36,892 bases of DNA from Planctomycetota bacterium (GCA_021852275.1 JAJZNX010000066.1:1-36892); one strand, 5' to 3'. Shown: positions 24,538-33,815, counted from the stretch's first letter. Made by a program: numbers and translations. The notes: generated by a model from the sequence alone, not told the origin.

Positions 24538-27432
24538 ATGAATCCGGTTAGTCTGCAATCGGTTGTGCGCCAGGCGGCGCAGCAAAGTCAACATCTGGTG
24601 GAGCGGGTGGAGGCCCAGTTAAAATTTGCCGGTCAACTCTGCCAGCTTTTTCCCAACCATGCCGCCACCTGGCAGCCGCTGATTCAAAAAGCCCAGGCCC
24701 AACTTATGCCGGCCTTGCAATCCGGCCAGACGGAGGCCATCGCCGCGGCGGTAACGGCGGCTGAAAAGTTGCTCGAGCCTATGGCCAAAACGGCCAAATC
24801 TTACACCATTCACTGCGTGGGTCACGCCCATATAGATATGAATTGGATGTGGTCCTGGCCGGAAACCGTGGCCATTATCGTCGATACCTTTACCACCGCG
24901 CTTAAACTCATGGACCAATACCCGGACTTTAAGTTATCGCAAAGTCAGGCCAGCACGTACGCCGTGATTGAGGAACATCGACCGGACCTGCTTCAACAAA
25001 TCGCCCGGCGGGTTCAGGAAGGACGCTGGGAAGTAACGGCCAGTCATTGGGTGGAAGGCGATAAGAATCTCTCCAGTGGTGAAAGTCTGTGTCGCCATCT
25101 GCTTTACACCCGCGACTACATGCACCGGCTCTTTAACCTGCGTCCGGAAGATGTACCCATAGATTGGGCACCGGATACTTTTGGTCATGCGGCCAGCATG
25201 CCCATGTACCTGACACGGGGCGCGGTAAAATATCTTTACCTGCATCGGCCCGGTGTCCACACCGCGCAAAAACCAGGGGCCTTCTGGTGGCAGGGGCCGG
25301 ATGGTTCGCGGGTACTGGTGCGCAATGATATGGAGCAGGGTTATAACGGCCAGATAACCCCCGATTTCATGGGCCAGTTCATCAAGTTTGTGCAGTTCAC
25401 CGGCGGACGGGATTTCATGTTCGTCTACGGCGTGGGCGACCATGGTGGCGGACCGACCCGCCGCGATATTCTCCGGGCCAAGGATATGGCCTCCTGGCCG
25501 GTTTTCCCCGCGGTGCAATTTTCCACGGCACGGGCATTTTTTCAACAGTTGGAAAAGCAGGCCGATAAACTTCCGGTCATCCATGGCGAACTCAACACGG
25601 AATTCACGGGGTGCTACACCACACAAACCCTGATTAAAAAGGCCAACCGATTGGCTGAAAATCGCCTTCTGGATGTTGAACTTGCCGGTGCACTGGCTTA
25701 TCTGGTGGCCTCTCAAGGCTATCCGGATGCGGCCCTGCTGCAAGCCTGGCGGGATACGCTGTTTTCCCAATTCCATGATATTTTGCCCGGCTCAGGCGTA
25801 CACGATACCCGCACGTATACCCATGGACTTTTTCAAAAGACCATGGCCACGACCAGCCAGGCGGAACTGCTGGCGTGGCGCCATTTGGCCGCGCTGATCA
25901 ACACCTCTACCAACGATACCGGCTCCACTGCTTCGAAGGTGCCGCCATCCAGCATGACCGATGGACTGGGGGCGGGCGTCGGCTATCAGGCCGCGGATGG
26001 ACACTTACCGCTCTCTGAACAAAGCAGTGGCAGCGGCCCGCGACCTTTTGTACTCTTTAACCCCACCAGCCATGCCCGCAGCGAAATTGTGGAGGCGGTG
26101 GTCTGGGATAACGCCCCGGCCGGCGGCACGGCTTTGAAGGCCAAATCGTTTACCGCCCGCGGGCCTAATGGTCGGCATCTGGCTATGCAAGTGGTGAAAA
26201 CCGGTAACTACTGGGGGCATGAATTTGTTACCCTGGCGTTTCCGGCTACGGTGCCGGGGCTGGGATATGCGCAATATACCATTGTTGAAGCCGCGTCCGA
26301 ATCACCAGCACCTCTGGCCCGGCAAATTGGCATGGTCCATCATTGTCCGTATGCCGTTGTTGAACGCAGCATTGAAGGGTTGGAAAGCGATCTTCTGCGT
26401 GTGGAAATTGACCCTGCCACCGGAGCAATTCTGTCGCTGGTGGATAAAGTCAGCGGCCACGCCATCATCAACCAGAATCCCGGTACTGCCACGCTGGAAT
26501 ATGCCGTCGAACGGCCACACGGTATGACCGCCTGGTGCATAGACCACACCGGTCCCGTGGAAACTCCGATGGTAACGGCTGTGCGGCGCGGCCTGACCGG
26601 GCCGTACAAGGCCACCCTTGAAGTGGACTGGCAGGTGCGAGAATCCACCGGCACGCTTATCTATGAACTGCGGGCCGGAGATCCCAGATTGTATTTGCAC
26701 TGGAGTGCGGTGTGGTTTCAGCGTGGCACACCGCAGACTGGTGTGCCCACACTGCGGCTGGCTTTTCCGCTGGCCATTGACAACCCCGGGGCCCGTTATG
26801 AAATTCCGTTTGGTGCGGTGGACCGCACCCTCAACCAGGGCCAGGAAGTACCCGCTCTGCAGTGGGCTTCGGTGCACGGTTCATGCGGCAAGGCCACCGG
26901 CGGCTGCCTTTTGCTCAACGATTGTAAATATGGCCATTCACTCAATGCCAATACTTTGCGTCTTACGTTGATCCGCAGCAGTTATGACCCGGATATTCTG
27001 CCGGAAATCGGAGCGCATGAAGCCCATGTCGCGCTGCAACCATTTCTCGGTGATATGCCCGTGGCCAGGGCCATTGCGATCGGCCGGGAATTCAACCATC
27101 CCCTTCGTATGATCAGCACCGATGTGCACGAAGGTACCCTGCCTCCAATAAGTGCCTTTGTTGAGGTGCAGCCGGAAACTGTCGTACTTTCCTGCATAAA
27201 AAAGGCCCAGGCCGAAGAGGCTGTCATCGTGCGACTGCTCAATCCTGGCGACAAAACCCAGACCGCTCATATACAATGTCCTGCGGATCTGCTGGGACAG
27301 GTAAAACAGGTTCAAGAAGTGGATTTACTGGAAAGACCCGTGGAAAAATCTGCGGTGGCTCACAGCAATAACACCATCCAGGTCGACATTCCGGCCCATG
27401 CCCTTGTCACTCTCAAAATCACCTTACTCTAA
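24538..27432 (+). CDS. GH38 family alpha-mannosidase
   Basis: Retaining, zinc-dependent alpha-mannosidase predicted to trim mannose from N-glycan-like or other mannosides. After an N-terminal helical region of about 90 residues, the catalytic domain begins GHAHIDMNWMW with zinc ligands H98 and D100. It continues with DWAPDTFGH, where D213 is the expected nucleophile, and VYGVGDHGGGPTR, with a further zinc histidine. A middle three-helix domain (ALAYLVASQG ... LFSQFHDILPGSGV) and C-terminal beta domains follow. 964 residues is normal. No signal peptide, so it is probably cytosolic. AAGGAA precedes the ATG by eight bases. It starts a run with GH35 (18 bases after its stop) and GH5, likely one operon for heteroglycan use. 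The linkage preferred is unknown. Confidence 0.95.
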   Translation: MNPVSLQSVVRQAAQQSQHLVERVEAQLKFAGQLCQLFPNHAATWQPLIQKAQAQLMPALQSGQTEAIAAAVTAAEKLLEPMAKTAKSYTIHCVGHAHIDMNWMWSWPETVAIIVDTFTTALKLMDQYPDFKLSQSQASTYAVIEEHRPDLLQQIARRVQEGRWEVTASHWVEGDKNLSSGESLCRHLLYTRDYMHRLFNLRPEDVPIDWAPDTFGHAASMPMYLTRGAVKYLYLHRPGVHTAQKPGAFWWQGPDGSRVLVRNDMEQGYNGQITPDFMGQFIKFVQFTGGRDFMFVYGVGDHGGGPTRRDILRAKDMASWPVFPAVQFSTARAFFQQLEKQADKLPVIHGELNTEFTGCYTTQTLIKKANRLAENRLLDVELAGALAYLVASQGYPDAALLQAWRDTLFSQFHDILPGSGVHDTRTYTHGLFQKTMATTSQAELLAWRHLAALINTSTNDTGSTASKVPPSSMTDGLGAGVGYQAADGHLPLSEQSSGSGPRPFVLFNPTSHARSEIVEAVVWDNAPAGGTALKAKSFTARGPNGRHLAMQVVKTGNYWGHEFVTLAFPATVPGLGYAQYTIVEAASESPAPLARQIGMVHHCPYAVVERSIEGLESDLLRVEIDPATGAILSLVDKVSGHAIINQNPGTATLEYAVERPHGMTAWCIDHTGPVETPMVTAVRRGLTGPYKATLEVDWQVRESTGTLIYELRAGDPRLYLHWSAVWFQRGTPQTGVPTLRLAFPLAIDNPGARYEIPFGAVDRTLNQGQEVPALQWASVHGSCGKATGGCLLLNDCKYGHSLNANTLRLTLIRSSYDPDILPEIGAHEAHVALQPFLGDMPVARAIAIGREFNHPLRMISTDVHEGTLPPISAFVEVQPETVVLSCIKKAQAEEAVIVRLLNPGDKTQTAHIQCPADLLGQVKQVQEVDLLERPVEKSAVAHSNNTIQVDIPAHALVTLKITLL

Positions 27433-27450
27433 CCAATAAGAACTTTTAAT

Positions 27451-29565
27451 ATGGGAACATATATGGCCAAAGTATCTTACAATTCCAACGCCATTCTCAT
27501 TGACAACCAGCCGGAGATTATCATTTCCGGCGCGGTGCATTACCCACGGGCTACACCCGCCATGTGGCCCGCGATTTTGCGCGAATCGAAAAATGCCGGG
27601 CTTAATACCATTGAAACCTACGTGTTCTGGAATCTCCATGAACATCAGCGGGGGCATTATGATTTTACCGGTCGGCTGGATTTGCCGCGTTTTCTGGATT
27701 TATGCCACCAGCAGAAACTCCACGTGATTCTGCGCATCGGTCCGTATATCTGTGCGGAAACGAATTTCGGCGGTCTGCCACCCTGGTTGCTGGATGTCAA
27801 AGGTCTGGTGTCACGTACCAACAACGAGCCGTTCAAGCAGCACATGCTGGAATGGTGCAAGGTGCTGATGGCAAAAGTCGGTGATTACCAGGCCACGCGG
27901 GGTGGGCCGATTATTCTGGCCCAGATTGAAAATGAATATAACAATGTCGCTGCCCGCTACGGCCGGGAAGGACAGGCCTATGTGGAATGGTGCGCCTCCC
28001 TGGCTCCGATACTCGGCCTCACCGTTCCGATGATCATGTGCGAAGGTCAGGCCAAAGGCGTCATTTCCACCCTCAACGGTTTTCTGGTGGCTAAATCCGT
28101 AGCCAGGCACCGTCAGCACCACCCAAATCAGCCGATCCTGTGGACGGAAAATTGGCCGGGCTGGTACGACACCTTCGGCTATCGCCACCATACCCGAGAT
28201 CGCCGTGAAATTGCGTATAACGTTTTACGGTTTTTTGCCGTTGGCGGCACCGGCGTGAATTATTACATGTGGTTCGGCGGCACCAATTTCGCACGCGAAG
28301 CCATGTACCTGCAAACCACCTCCTACGATTTTGACGCTCCACTGGATGAATATGGCTTGCCCACCAGCAAATCACGGCACCTGGGCCGGCTGCACCAGGC
28401 TCTTCTGGCCAACAAGGCCTTTTTGCTCACGGGCCGTGATCCCAAGATTAACGTGGTGGTGCCCCCGCTGGAAGGACAGACTTTGCCACAACTGGCCGTG
28501 TACACCTTCAAGCATGGCCATGAATCGCTGCTGTTTGCCATTAACAGCCAGAAGACGCCAGCCAACGTTACCGCGGGCCACAAAACCCTGCATCTGGAAC
28601 CGCAATCGGCCCAGTTGCTCAAGCAGGCCGCCGGCCAGACCAGGGTTATTTTTTCCTCACATGAAAAGGCCACGCAGCTTATCAGCCGCCGCTGGAAGCC
28701 ATTAACACTCGATTTGCAGTGGCAGGAATTTACCGAGCCATTGCACCGGCCGGAACTGCCCGGTGTAACGCTGGATCGTCCCGCTTCCATGCTGCCCCAT
28801 ACCCATGATCTCACCGATTACGCCTTTTACAACACAGAGCTTACCAGTGCCGCGGCCCGCACCGTGACCCTCACGTTGCCGATGGTGCGCGATTTTTCCA
28901 CGGTGTTTCTCAACGGTGTACGTCTGGGCAGTCAACCGGTACGCCTGCTGGAAAACAATGTGGGAGAAAATTGGAAACATACTTACACGCTGCCGCTGCG
29001 CCAGGGGCAAAATACCCTTCAGATTCTGGTTTCCGCCCTGGGTCTGATCAAAGGCGACTGGATGATTGATGCCCCCATGACCGAAGAAAAAAAGGGATTG
29101 ATCGGGCACATTTCTATCAACGACCGACAAGTCCGGCTGACTTGGCAACTGTCCGTGGGGTTGATGGGAGAATACCTGCGGTGTTTTCAGGAGCTTCCCG
29201 GCCAATTGGTCCCCTGGCGCAGGCTTTCAGCTCGCACCACGGATCCGCTGCGCTGGTTCCGCACCACCTTCGGCCCCCTGTCGCCCACCGCGTTGGGGTA
29301 CGCTATTCATCCCGGTTCGCTTTACAAAGGCATGTTCTACCTCAATGGCCACCACCTGGGCCGCTACTGGCAGGTGCCGGCGTTGGAACAGAAGGAGGCC
29401 GGGGACGAAAACGTTCTTATGGTCGGCAGCCCTGCCGGAGAGCCGGTGCAGTGCTACTATCATCTGCCCCGGGAATTGCTCCAGAAAGTCAACACCCTGG
29501 TGGTCTTCGAGGAATCCACCGCCAGCCCGGCCGGTCTACGTGTGCATGAACGCATCACCGCGTAA
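27451..29565 (+). CDS. GH35 family beta-galactosidase
   Basis: Retaining glycosidase predicted to remove terminal beta-galactose. The N-terminal (beta/alpha)8 domain shows HYPRATPAMWP, TYVFWNLHEH, the family signature GGPIILAQIENEY with acid/base E162, and the nucleophile E233 in WTENWPGWY. MWFGGTNFARE follows, then beta-sandwich domains (including LRCFQELPG-like and YKGMFYLNGHHLGRYW segments, the latter a typical GH35 C-terminal carbohydrate-binding fold). 704 residues, no signal peptide, so probably cytosolic. The first ATG (27451) lacks a good ribosome binding site; ATG 27463, four codons later, is possible. It follows the GH38 stop by 18 bases and is surely co-transcribed. The substrate may be a galactose-capped, mannose-containing oligosaccharide, which is inference. 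Confidence 0.94.
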   Translation: MGTYMAKVSYNSNAILIDNQPEIIISGAVHYPRATPAMWPAILRESKNAGLNTIETYVFWNLHEHQRGHYDFTGRLDLPRFLDLCHQQKLHVILRIGPYICAETNFGGLPPWLLDVKGLVSRTNNEPFKQHMLEWCKVLMAKVGDYQATRGGPIILAQIENEYNNVAARYGREGQAYVEWCASLAPILGLTVPMIMCEGQAKGVISTLNGFLVAKSVARHRQHHPNQPILWTENWPGWYDTFGYRHHTRDRREIAYNVLRFFAVGGTGVNYYMWFGGTNFAREAMYLQTTSYDFDAPLDEYGLPTSKSRHLGRLHQALLANKAFLLTGRDPKINVVVPPLEGQTLPQLAVYTFKHGHESLLFAINSQKTPANVTAGHKTLHLEPQSAQLLKQAAGQTRVIFSSHEKATQLISRRWKPLTLDLQWQEFTEPLHRPELPGVTLDRPASMLPHTHDLTDYAFYNTELTSAAARTVTLTLPMVRDFSTVFLNGVRLGSQPVRLLENNVGENWKHTYTLPLRQGQNTLQILVSALGLIKGDWMIDAPMTEEKKGLIGHISINDRQVRLTWQLSVGLMGEYLRCFQELPGQLVPWRRLSARTTDPLRWFRTTFGPLSPTALGYAIHPGSLYKGMFYLNGHHLGRYWQVPALEQKEAGDENVLMVGSPAGEPVQCYYHLPRELLQKVNTLVVFEESTASPAGLRVHERITA

Positions 29566-29616
29566 GCAAGGTTGCAACCGCATGACTCATGTTCCTTGAC
29601 TTACCGGGGTGGTAAC

Positions 29617-30672
29617 ATGGGCGGCAGGAGAACAATTTTGACCATGACCCATTTAGCATTTTTGAACTTCAGGCATTTCCAGAATGTGGGAATCAGGTTG
29701 GGCGTAGCGGCACTTGTGCTCGGGTATGCTGCGGTCGCATCGTGGCCGGGCCGGGCTGAGGCAGCGGCACCGGCGATGCAGAGAATTGTAGTGGCTCCGA
29801 ATTCGCATGGATTTATGCTGGCTCACTCGCACCGCCCTTTTCATCCGTGGGGATTTAATTATGGCCGATCGCACCTGATCGAGCACTATTGGATCAGGCA
29901 TTGGCCTACGGTGGTGCAGGACTTTCATAACATGAAGGCCATGGGGGCCAATGTCGTGCGGGTCCATTTGCAATATGGCCGATTTATGCGTGGGCCAGAT
30001 CGACCGCGCCGGCGAGAGTTCAAAGCCTTGGCAAAACTGCTGGCCCTGGCCCAGCGCACCGGCCTGTACCTGGACATCACCGGGCTGGGATGTTACCGGC
30101 GTGCCGCCACCCCCCAATGGTACAACGCCATGGGCCAGCGGCGACGCTGGGCGGCCCAGGAAACATTTTGGCGGCTCGTGGCCGCAGACTGTGCTTCCAG
30201 CCCGGCAGTGTTTTGCTACGACCTGGTCAATGAGCCACTCTCACCGGCCGGCAATCGGCCGCTGGGTGCATGGCAGCCCAACAGTTCCTTTGGCGGATAT
30301 GATTTTCTGCAATACATTGCCCTCAAGCCCGGCCCGGATGGGCGCGAAAAACTGGCGGTGCGCTGGATTCAGGCCATGACCAGGTCCATTCGCTCACAGG
30401 ATAAACATACCTTGATTACGGTGGGGCTTTTACCCTGGGTAAAAGGGTGGGGATGGCTGTCGGGCTTTGTGCCGAAGATAATCGCACCGCATCTGGATTT
30501 TATCAGTGTGCATATTTATCCCAATTCAAAAGAACTCTTCCAGGCCATGATTGGCCTGCGCAAGTGCGCGGTGGGCAAGCCGGTGGTCATTGAAGAAACA
30601 TTTCCGCTTTCATGCAGCCCACAACAGGAGCAGACTTTTCTCCTGCAATCCCGGGCCATTGCCTGCGGCTAG
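29617..30672 (+). CDS. Exported GH5-like glycoside hydrolase, cut by an amber codon
   Basis: Clan GH-A enzyme resembling GH5 endo-mannanase/cellulase relatives. An N-terminal signal peptide or anchor (GVAALVLGYAAVA, then AEAAAPA) precedes the barrel, with HPWGFNYGRS, GANVVRVHLQY, acid/base E206 in CYDLVNEP, HIYPNS and the nucleophile E326 in KPVVIEETF. The frame stops at TAG (codon 352), but the same frame stays open for 52 more codons to 30831, with family-like content (LGHYAGKTIAQYKAL). The TAG sits where a tryptophan (TGG) would fit. Both catalytic residues lie before the stop, yet the last barrel strand and helix would be lost. Starts at ATG 29617, TTG 29638 or ATG 29644 are possible. It follows the GH35 gene by 51 bases and would be the extracytoplasmic enzyme of the run. 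Confidence 0.85.
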   Translation: MGGRRTILTMTHLAFLNFRHFQNVGIRLGVAALVLGYAAVASWPGRAEAAAPAMQRIVVAPNSHGFMLAHSHRPFHPWGFNYGRSHLIEHYWIRHWPTVVQDFHNMKAMGANVVRVHLQYGRFMRGPDRPRRREFKALAKLLALAQRTGLYLDITGLGCYRRAATPQWYNAMGQRRRWAAQETFWRLVAADCASSPAVFCYDLVNEPLSPAGNRPLGAWQPNSSFGGYDFLQYIALKPGPDGREKLAVRWIQAMTRSIRSQDKHTLITVGLLPWVKGWGWLSGFVPKIIAPHLDFISVHIYPNSKELFQAMIGLRKCAVGKPVVIEETFPLSCSPQQEQTFLLQSRAIACG

Positions 30673-30831
30673 TTGGGGCATTATGCCGGTAAGACCATCG
30701 CTCAATACAAGGCCCTGGCTCGACAGGGGAAGCTGTCCATGGCCCAAGCCTTGTATCTGGCCTGGCAACGCATGTTCGTCAGGCTTGGGCCGCGCTTTAT
30801 AAATTCACAACTCAAGCCGGTCAAGCATTGA
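30673..30831 (+). pseudogene. C-terminal remainder of the GH5-like gene after the amber codon
   Basis: Same frame as the gene at 29617, 52 codons to a TGA at 30829-30831. The translation has an amphipathic helix (MAQALYLAWQRMFVRLG) typical of the last barrel helix. It has no start or ribosome binding site of its own. Confidence 0.65.
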
Positions 30832-30865
30832 TTCCAGGTGCCTGTGCACTTCGGGTGGGTGGGCC

Positions 30866-31447
30866 TTATCTCCCATAAAGTCCCACCATGTGGCCCCAGG
30901 CCACCAGATGTCCTTCCATGGCCAGAATCAACCTTTTGGCCGTGGCACCTGCTGGTATGTGCGGCATGTTATTCAAGGCGTAAACCAGAATGTGGTAATG
31001 ATGTACCTTGCCGGGTGGTGGAGCGGGGCCGCCGTAGCCGATGTTGCCAAAGCTGTTTTTGCCCTGCCGACTTCCCCGCGGCACCGTGGGGCGGAGCACG
31101 GTTTTCACCCCGGCAGGCAGACCGCGGGCGGTCGCGGGGATGTCCCAGATGACCCAATGGATAAAGGCCTTGGGGCCGGGTGCATCGGTATCTTCCACGA
31201 TCACGGCAAAAGATTTTACATGATGCGGTACGTGGCTCCATTGCACTGGCGGGGAAATATCTTTGCCATCGGCGGTGAACTGCCGGGGCCAGCGGGTACC
31301 CGGCTTAAACGCCGGGCTGCGCACGGATAATTTCCGGATGCCCGCCGGGTGTGGTGATAGGGTGCTGGCCCGCGGCCGGTGCGGCAGGTACAAGACCACC
31401 ACCAGTCCTATCAGTACCATTACCGCCGCCAGGAGAATTCTGCGCAT
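30866..31447 (-). CDS. YbhB/YbcL-type PEBP family protein
   Basis: Member of the phosphatidylethanolamine-binding protein family (bacterial YbhB/YbcL type), 193 residues. An N-terminal hydrophobic segment (ILLAAVMVLIGLVVVLYLP) is a signal anchor or signal peptide, so it acts outside the cytoplasm. The PEBP fold is marked by the anion-pocket motifs VEDTDAPGPKAFIHWVIWDIP and GKNSFGNIGYGGPAPPPGKVHHYHI, with LAMEGHLVAWGHMVGLYGR at the end. The ligand of bacterial members is unknown; phospholipid or phosphate-ester binding and protease inhibition have been suggested for the family. It begins 14 bases after the stop of the desaturase fusion on the same strand, so the two are very probably co-transcribed, which makes a lipid link attractive but unproven. 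It converges on the GH5 gene. Confidence 0.92.
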   Translation of the reverse strand: MRRILLAAVMVLIGLVVVLYLPHRPRASTLSPHPAGIRKLSVRSPAFKPGTRWPRQFTADGKDISPPVQWSHVPHHVKSFAVIVEDTDAPGPKAFIHWVIWDIPATARGLPAGVKTVLRPTVPRGSRQGKNSFGNIGYGGPAPPPGKVHHYHILVYALNNMPHIPAGATAKRLILAMEGHLVAWGHMVGLYGR

Positions 31448-31461
31448 GAGACACCGTTAGA

Positions 31462-33735
31462 TCAACTGAATTCGTCGTACGAAATCTGCGCGGGTGTAAT
31501 ACCGGCTCCGGACAGCATTTGTAAGGATGCCTGAATCATCAGTGGCGGACCGCACAGGTAAAATTCAATTCCCGCCGGATTATTATGGCTGTTGAGACAT
31601 TGCTGCCGGAACACCTCGTGGACCAGGCCTGTGGGGCCGGTCCACCGGTCCTGTGGTTGTGGCTCGGAGAGAACCACGTGGAAGGTGAAATTGGGAAATT
31701 CGGCTGCCAAAGCGTTGAAGTAGTCCTGATAAAACAATTCCCTGAGTGAACGCGCCCCGTACCAAAAACTGACTTTGCGGGTGGTGTGCAGGGAGGCAAA
31801 TAAATAAGAAATATGGGCTCGCAACGGAGCCATGCCCGAGCCTCCGCCCAGGTAAACCATTTCCTGCCGGGTGTTCTTGATATGAAATTGACCAAACGGT
31901 CCGACCGCCGTGATACGATCGCCAGGTTTCCGGCTAAACATATATGCCGATCCGGTTCCTGCCAGACAGTCTTGGCCGCGTGGCGGAGTGGCGATGCGCA
32001 CGTTGAACCGAAATTGCTGCTCCAGAGCCGGGTTGGTAGCCAGCGAATAGTTGCGCCGAACTGGGCTGGTGCATCGGGCTTGCAGATCAAACACGTGCTG
32101 GGCCTTCCAGGTGGCTGCATACGGTTCCTGCACCGCCATGTCGGCAAAGTGAATATCACCATACGCCGGAATGTAAAACTGTAGATAATCGCCGGGTTGA
32201 TACTGTAATATCGGCGATGAAGCTTCCAGTTCCAGCACCAGCTCCTTGATGTACGTGGCCACATTATCGTTGCGGATCACCTTGAAGGAATAAGTGGTCT
32301 GCCGGTTGGCAAAGCCGCAGCCGCCGGCGGAGGTGATATCCAGCAGTAAAGTGCCATCGGCTATCCGCACTTGGTAAGTTTTGAGAGCCACGCAGGCTGG
32401 TGCTCGGCGCGGAGAACCATCGGTAACATCAAAACGGCCGTTGTGCTTGGCACATTCAATCAAGTTCCCCTTCAACATGCCGCCCGCAAGATGTGTGTTA
32501 CCGTGGGTGCAAATTCCGTCGGTGGCAAAATAGCGGTCATCGGCGGTGTGGTAGAGGGCATACGTCTGGCCGGCGTGGTCGAAGCGGATAACATCTTCCC
32601 GACGCAGCAGAGTTACCGGACCGACTTCAATCCAGCCGTTCACCGCCACTTGATTCGCGGCAGTGATAATCGGCGCGGTGACCGGGGCTGCGGCCGGATG
32701 GGTGGGGGTGGGAAGTGTGCGTTTTACATAGTAACCCGGATCTTTTACCTGCCGCAGAACCGCAGGAATGATTTCACGGAAGGCGGCTGCAATGCTGTGG
32801 TAAGGCGTAGGCATGTCCGCTTTGACCAGTTCGTGCAGCCTGGGCAAGGCATGGTACGGCACCAGCGGAAACATGTGATGTTCCACATGATAATTCATGT
32901 TCCAGTAGAGGTAGCGATGAATCGGGTTCATGTACACCGTCCGGCAGTTGAGCCGGTGATCCAGCACATCTTCCGCCAGGCCGGCGTGCTGGGTCAAACC
33001 ATAAATCGGCATCAACCAACTGCCATAAAGATTCGGAAGACCAATGTACATCAGCGGAAGAATGGACCGGGTATAAATGGCCAGGGCACTGACCAGAACA
33101 TAAATGAGCAGCACGATGCGGGCTTTAACGAACACCTTCTCGTATTCGTCGGCGGGAATATAGGTTTGTTCTTCTGCGGTGAGCTTGCCGGTGCTGTGCA
33201 GTACCAGTTTATGCAGATATCGCGGCATCACATTAAGATCAAAAAAGCTCAGCAGAATCTGGCCGATATTCGGCGGCCTGGGTACGGCGATTTCCGGATC
33301 GCGTCCGACGATGATGGTGTCGCTGTGGTGTCGGGTATGACTCCAACGCCACGGGGTGGATTCGCGCATTACCATGAAAGAGGCTATTTCATACAGGGCG
33401 TTGTTCATCCAGTCTGTCTTGAAGGCCGTGCCATGCAGGGATTCATGCCAGCGGGAATCGGATGTAGACCCGTAGATGACTCCGTAGATGGCAAACGGAA
33501 GAATTGCCCACCACGTGCCCCACAAAAGGTAGCCGGAGATTCCAGATATCACCAGCAGAGCAAACCACAACAGGGTATCGCGCAGGGCAGGCCCGTTGCG
33601 ACGCTCCAGCAGTTGTCGCATCTGATCTTTGGCGACCGGCGAGGTATACCAGGCCGCACCCGCCAGGCCAAGTTCTACGGCGTGGGCTGAATCTTTTCCC
33701 ACCAGACTGTAATCACGAACGAAAATGTTGGCCAT
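31462..33735 (-). CDS. Fatty-acid desaturase / Rieske / NqrF-type reductase fusion
   Basis: Three enzymes in one 757-residue chain. Residues about 50-340 are a membrane di-iron fatty-acid desaturase/hydroxylase with histidine boxes HESLH (97-101), HTRHH (133-137) and HVEHH (283-287), and helices between them. A Pro/Ala linker (341-363) leads to a Rieske ferredoxin domain (365-470) with C409-T-H411 and C428-A-K-H431 binding 2Fe-2S. Residues 480-757 match the FAD/NADH half of NqrF: VIRNDNVATYIKELVLEL, flavin motif RRNYSLATNP (560-569), GGGSGMAPLRAHI (630-642), SFWYGARSLRELFY, CGPP (728-731) and a YDEFS end. NqrF's own plant-type 2Fe-2S domain is absent, replaced by the Rieske domain. The order mirrors MocD-MocE-MocF of rhizopine breakdown. 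Likely NADH-driven desaturation or hydroxylation of a lipid or small hydrocarbon. AGGA precedes the ATG. Confidence 0.93.
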   Translation of the reverse strand: MANIFVRDYSLVGKDSAHAVELGLAGAAWYTSPVAKDQMRQLLERRNGPALRDTLLWFALLVISGISGYLLWGTWWAILPFAIYGVIYGSTSDSRWHESLHGTAFKTDWMNNALYEIASFMVMRESTPWRWSHTRHHSDTIIVGRDPEIAVPRPPNIGQILLSFFDLNVMPRYLHKLVLHSTGKLTAEEQTYIPADEYEKVFVKARIVLLIYVLVSALAIYTRSILPLMYIGLPNLYGSWLMPIYGLTQHAGLAEDVLDHRLNCRTVYMNPIHRYLYWNMNYHVEHHMFPLVPYHALPRLHELVKADMPTPYHSIAAAFREIIPAVLRQVKDPGYYVKRTLPTPTHPAAAPVTAPIITAANQVAVNGWIEVGPVTLLRREDVIRFDHAGQTYALYHTADDRYFATDGICTHGNTHLAGGMLKGNLIECAKHNGRFDVTDGSPRRAPACVALKTYQVRIADGTLLLDITSAGGCGFANRQTTYSFKVIRNDNVATYIKELVLELEASSPILQYQPGDYLQFYIPAYGDIHFADMAVQEPYAATWKAQHVFDLQARCTSPVRRNYSLATNPALEQQFRFNVRIATPPRGQDCLAGTGSAYMFSRKPGDRITAVGPFGQFHIKNTRQEMVYLGGGSGMAPLRAHISYLFASLHTTRKVSFWYGARSLRELFYQDYFNALAAEFPNFTFHVVLSEPQPQDRWTGPTGLVHEVFRQQCLNSHNNPAGIEFYLCGPPLMIQASLQMLSGAGITPAQISYDEFS

Positions 33736-33809
33736 CGGATCAGCTTCCTGTCAGCCGGATAACGTCGCGACGGCCCGTCAGACCATGCGGAGACGAATTA
33801 TCTAAGGCC

Positions 33810-33815
33810 ATTATA
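33810..33815 (-). promoter_or_regulatory. Predicted -10 of the desaturase/PEBP operon
   Basis: Perfect TATAAT on the minus strand, 74 bases before the desaturase start. The hexamer 17 bases upstream (TTATGA) is a weak -35. Confidence 0.45.

Noticed and set aside
32371-33690. 439-residue plus-strand frame opposite the desaturase fusion
   Set aside because: Shadow frame: no motifs, biased composition, and the opposite strand encodes all three recognised domains.
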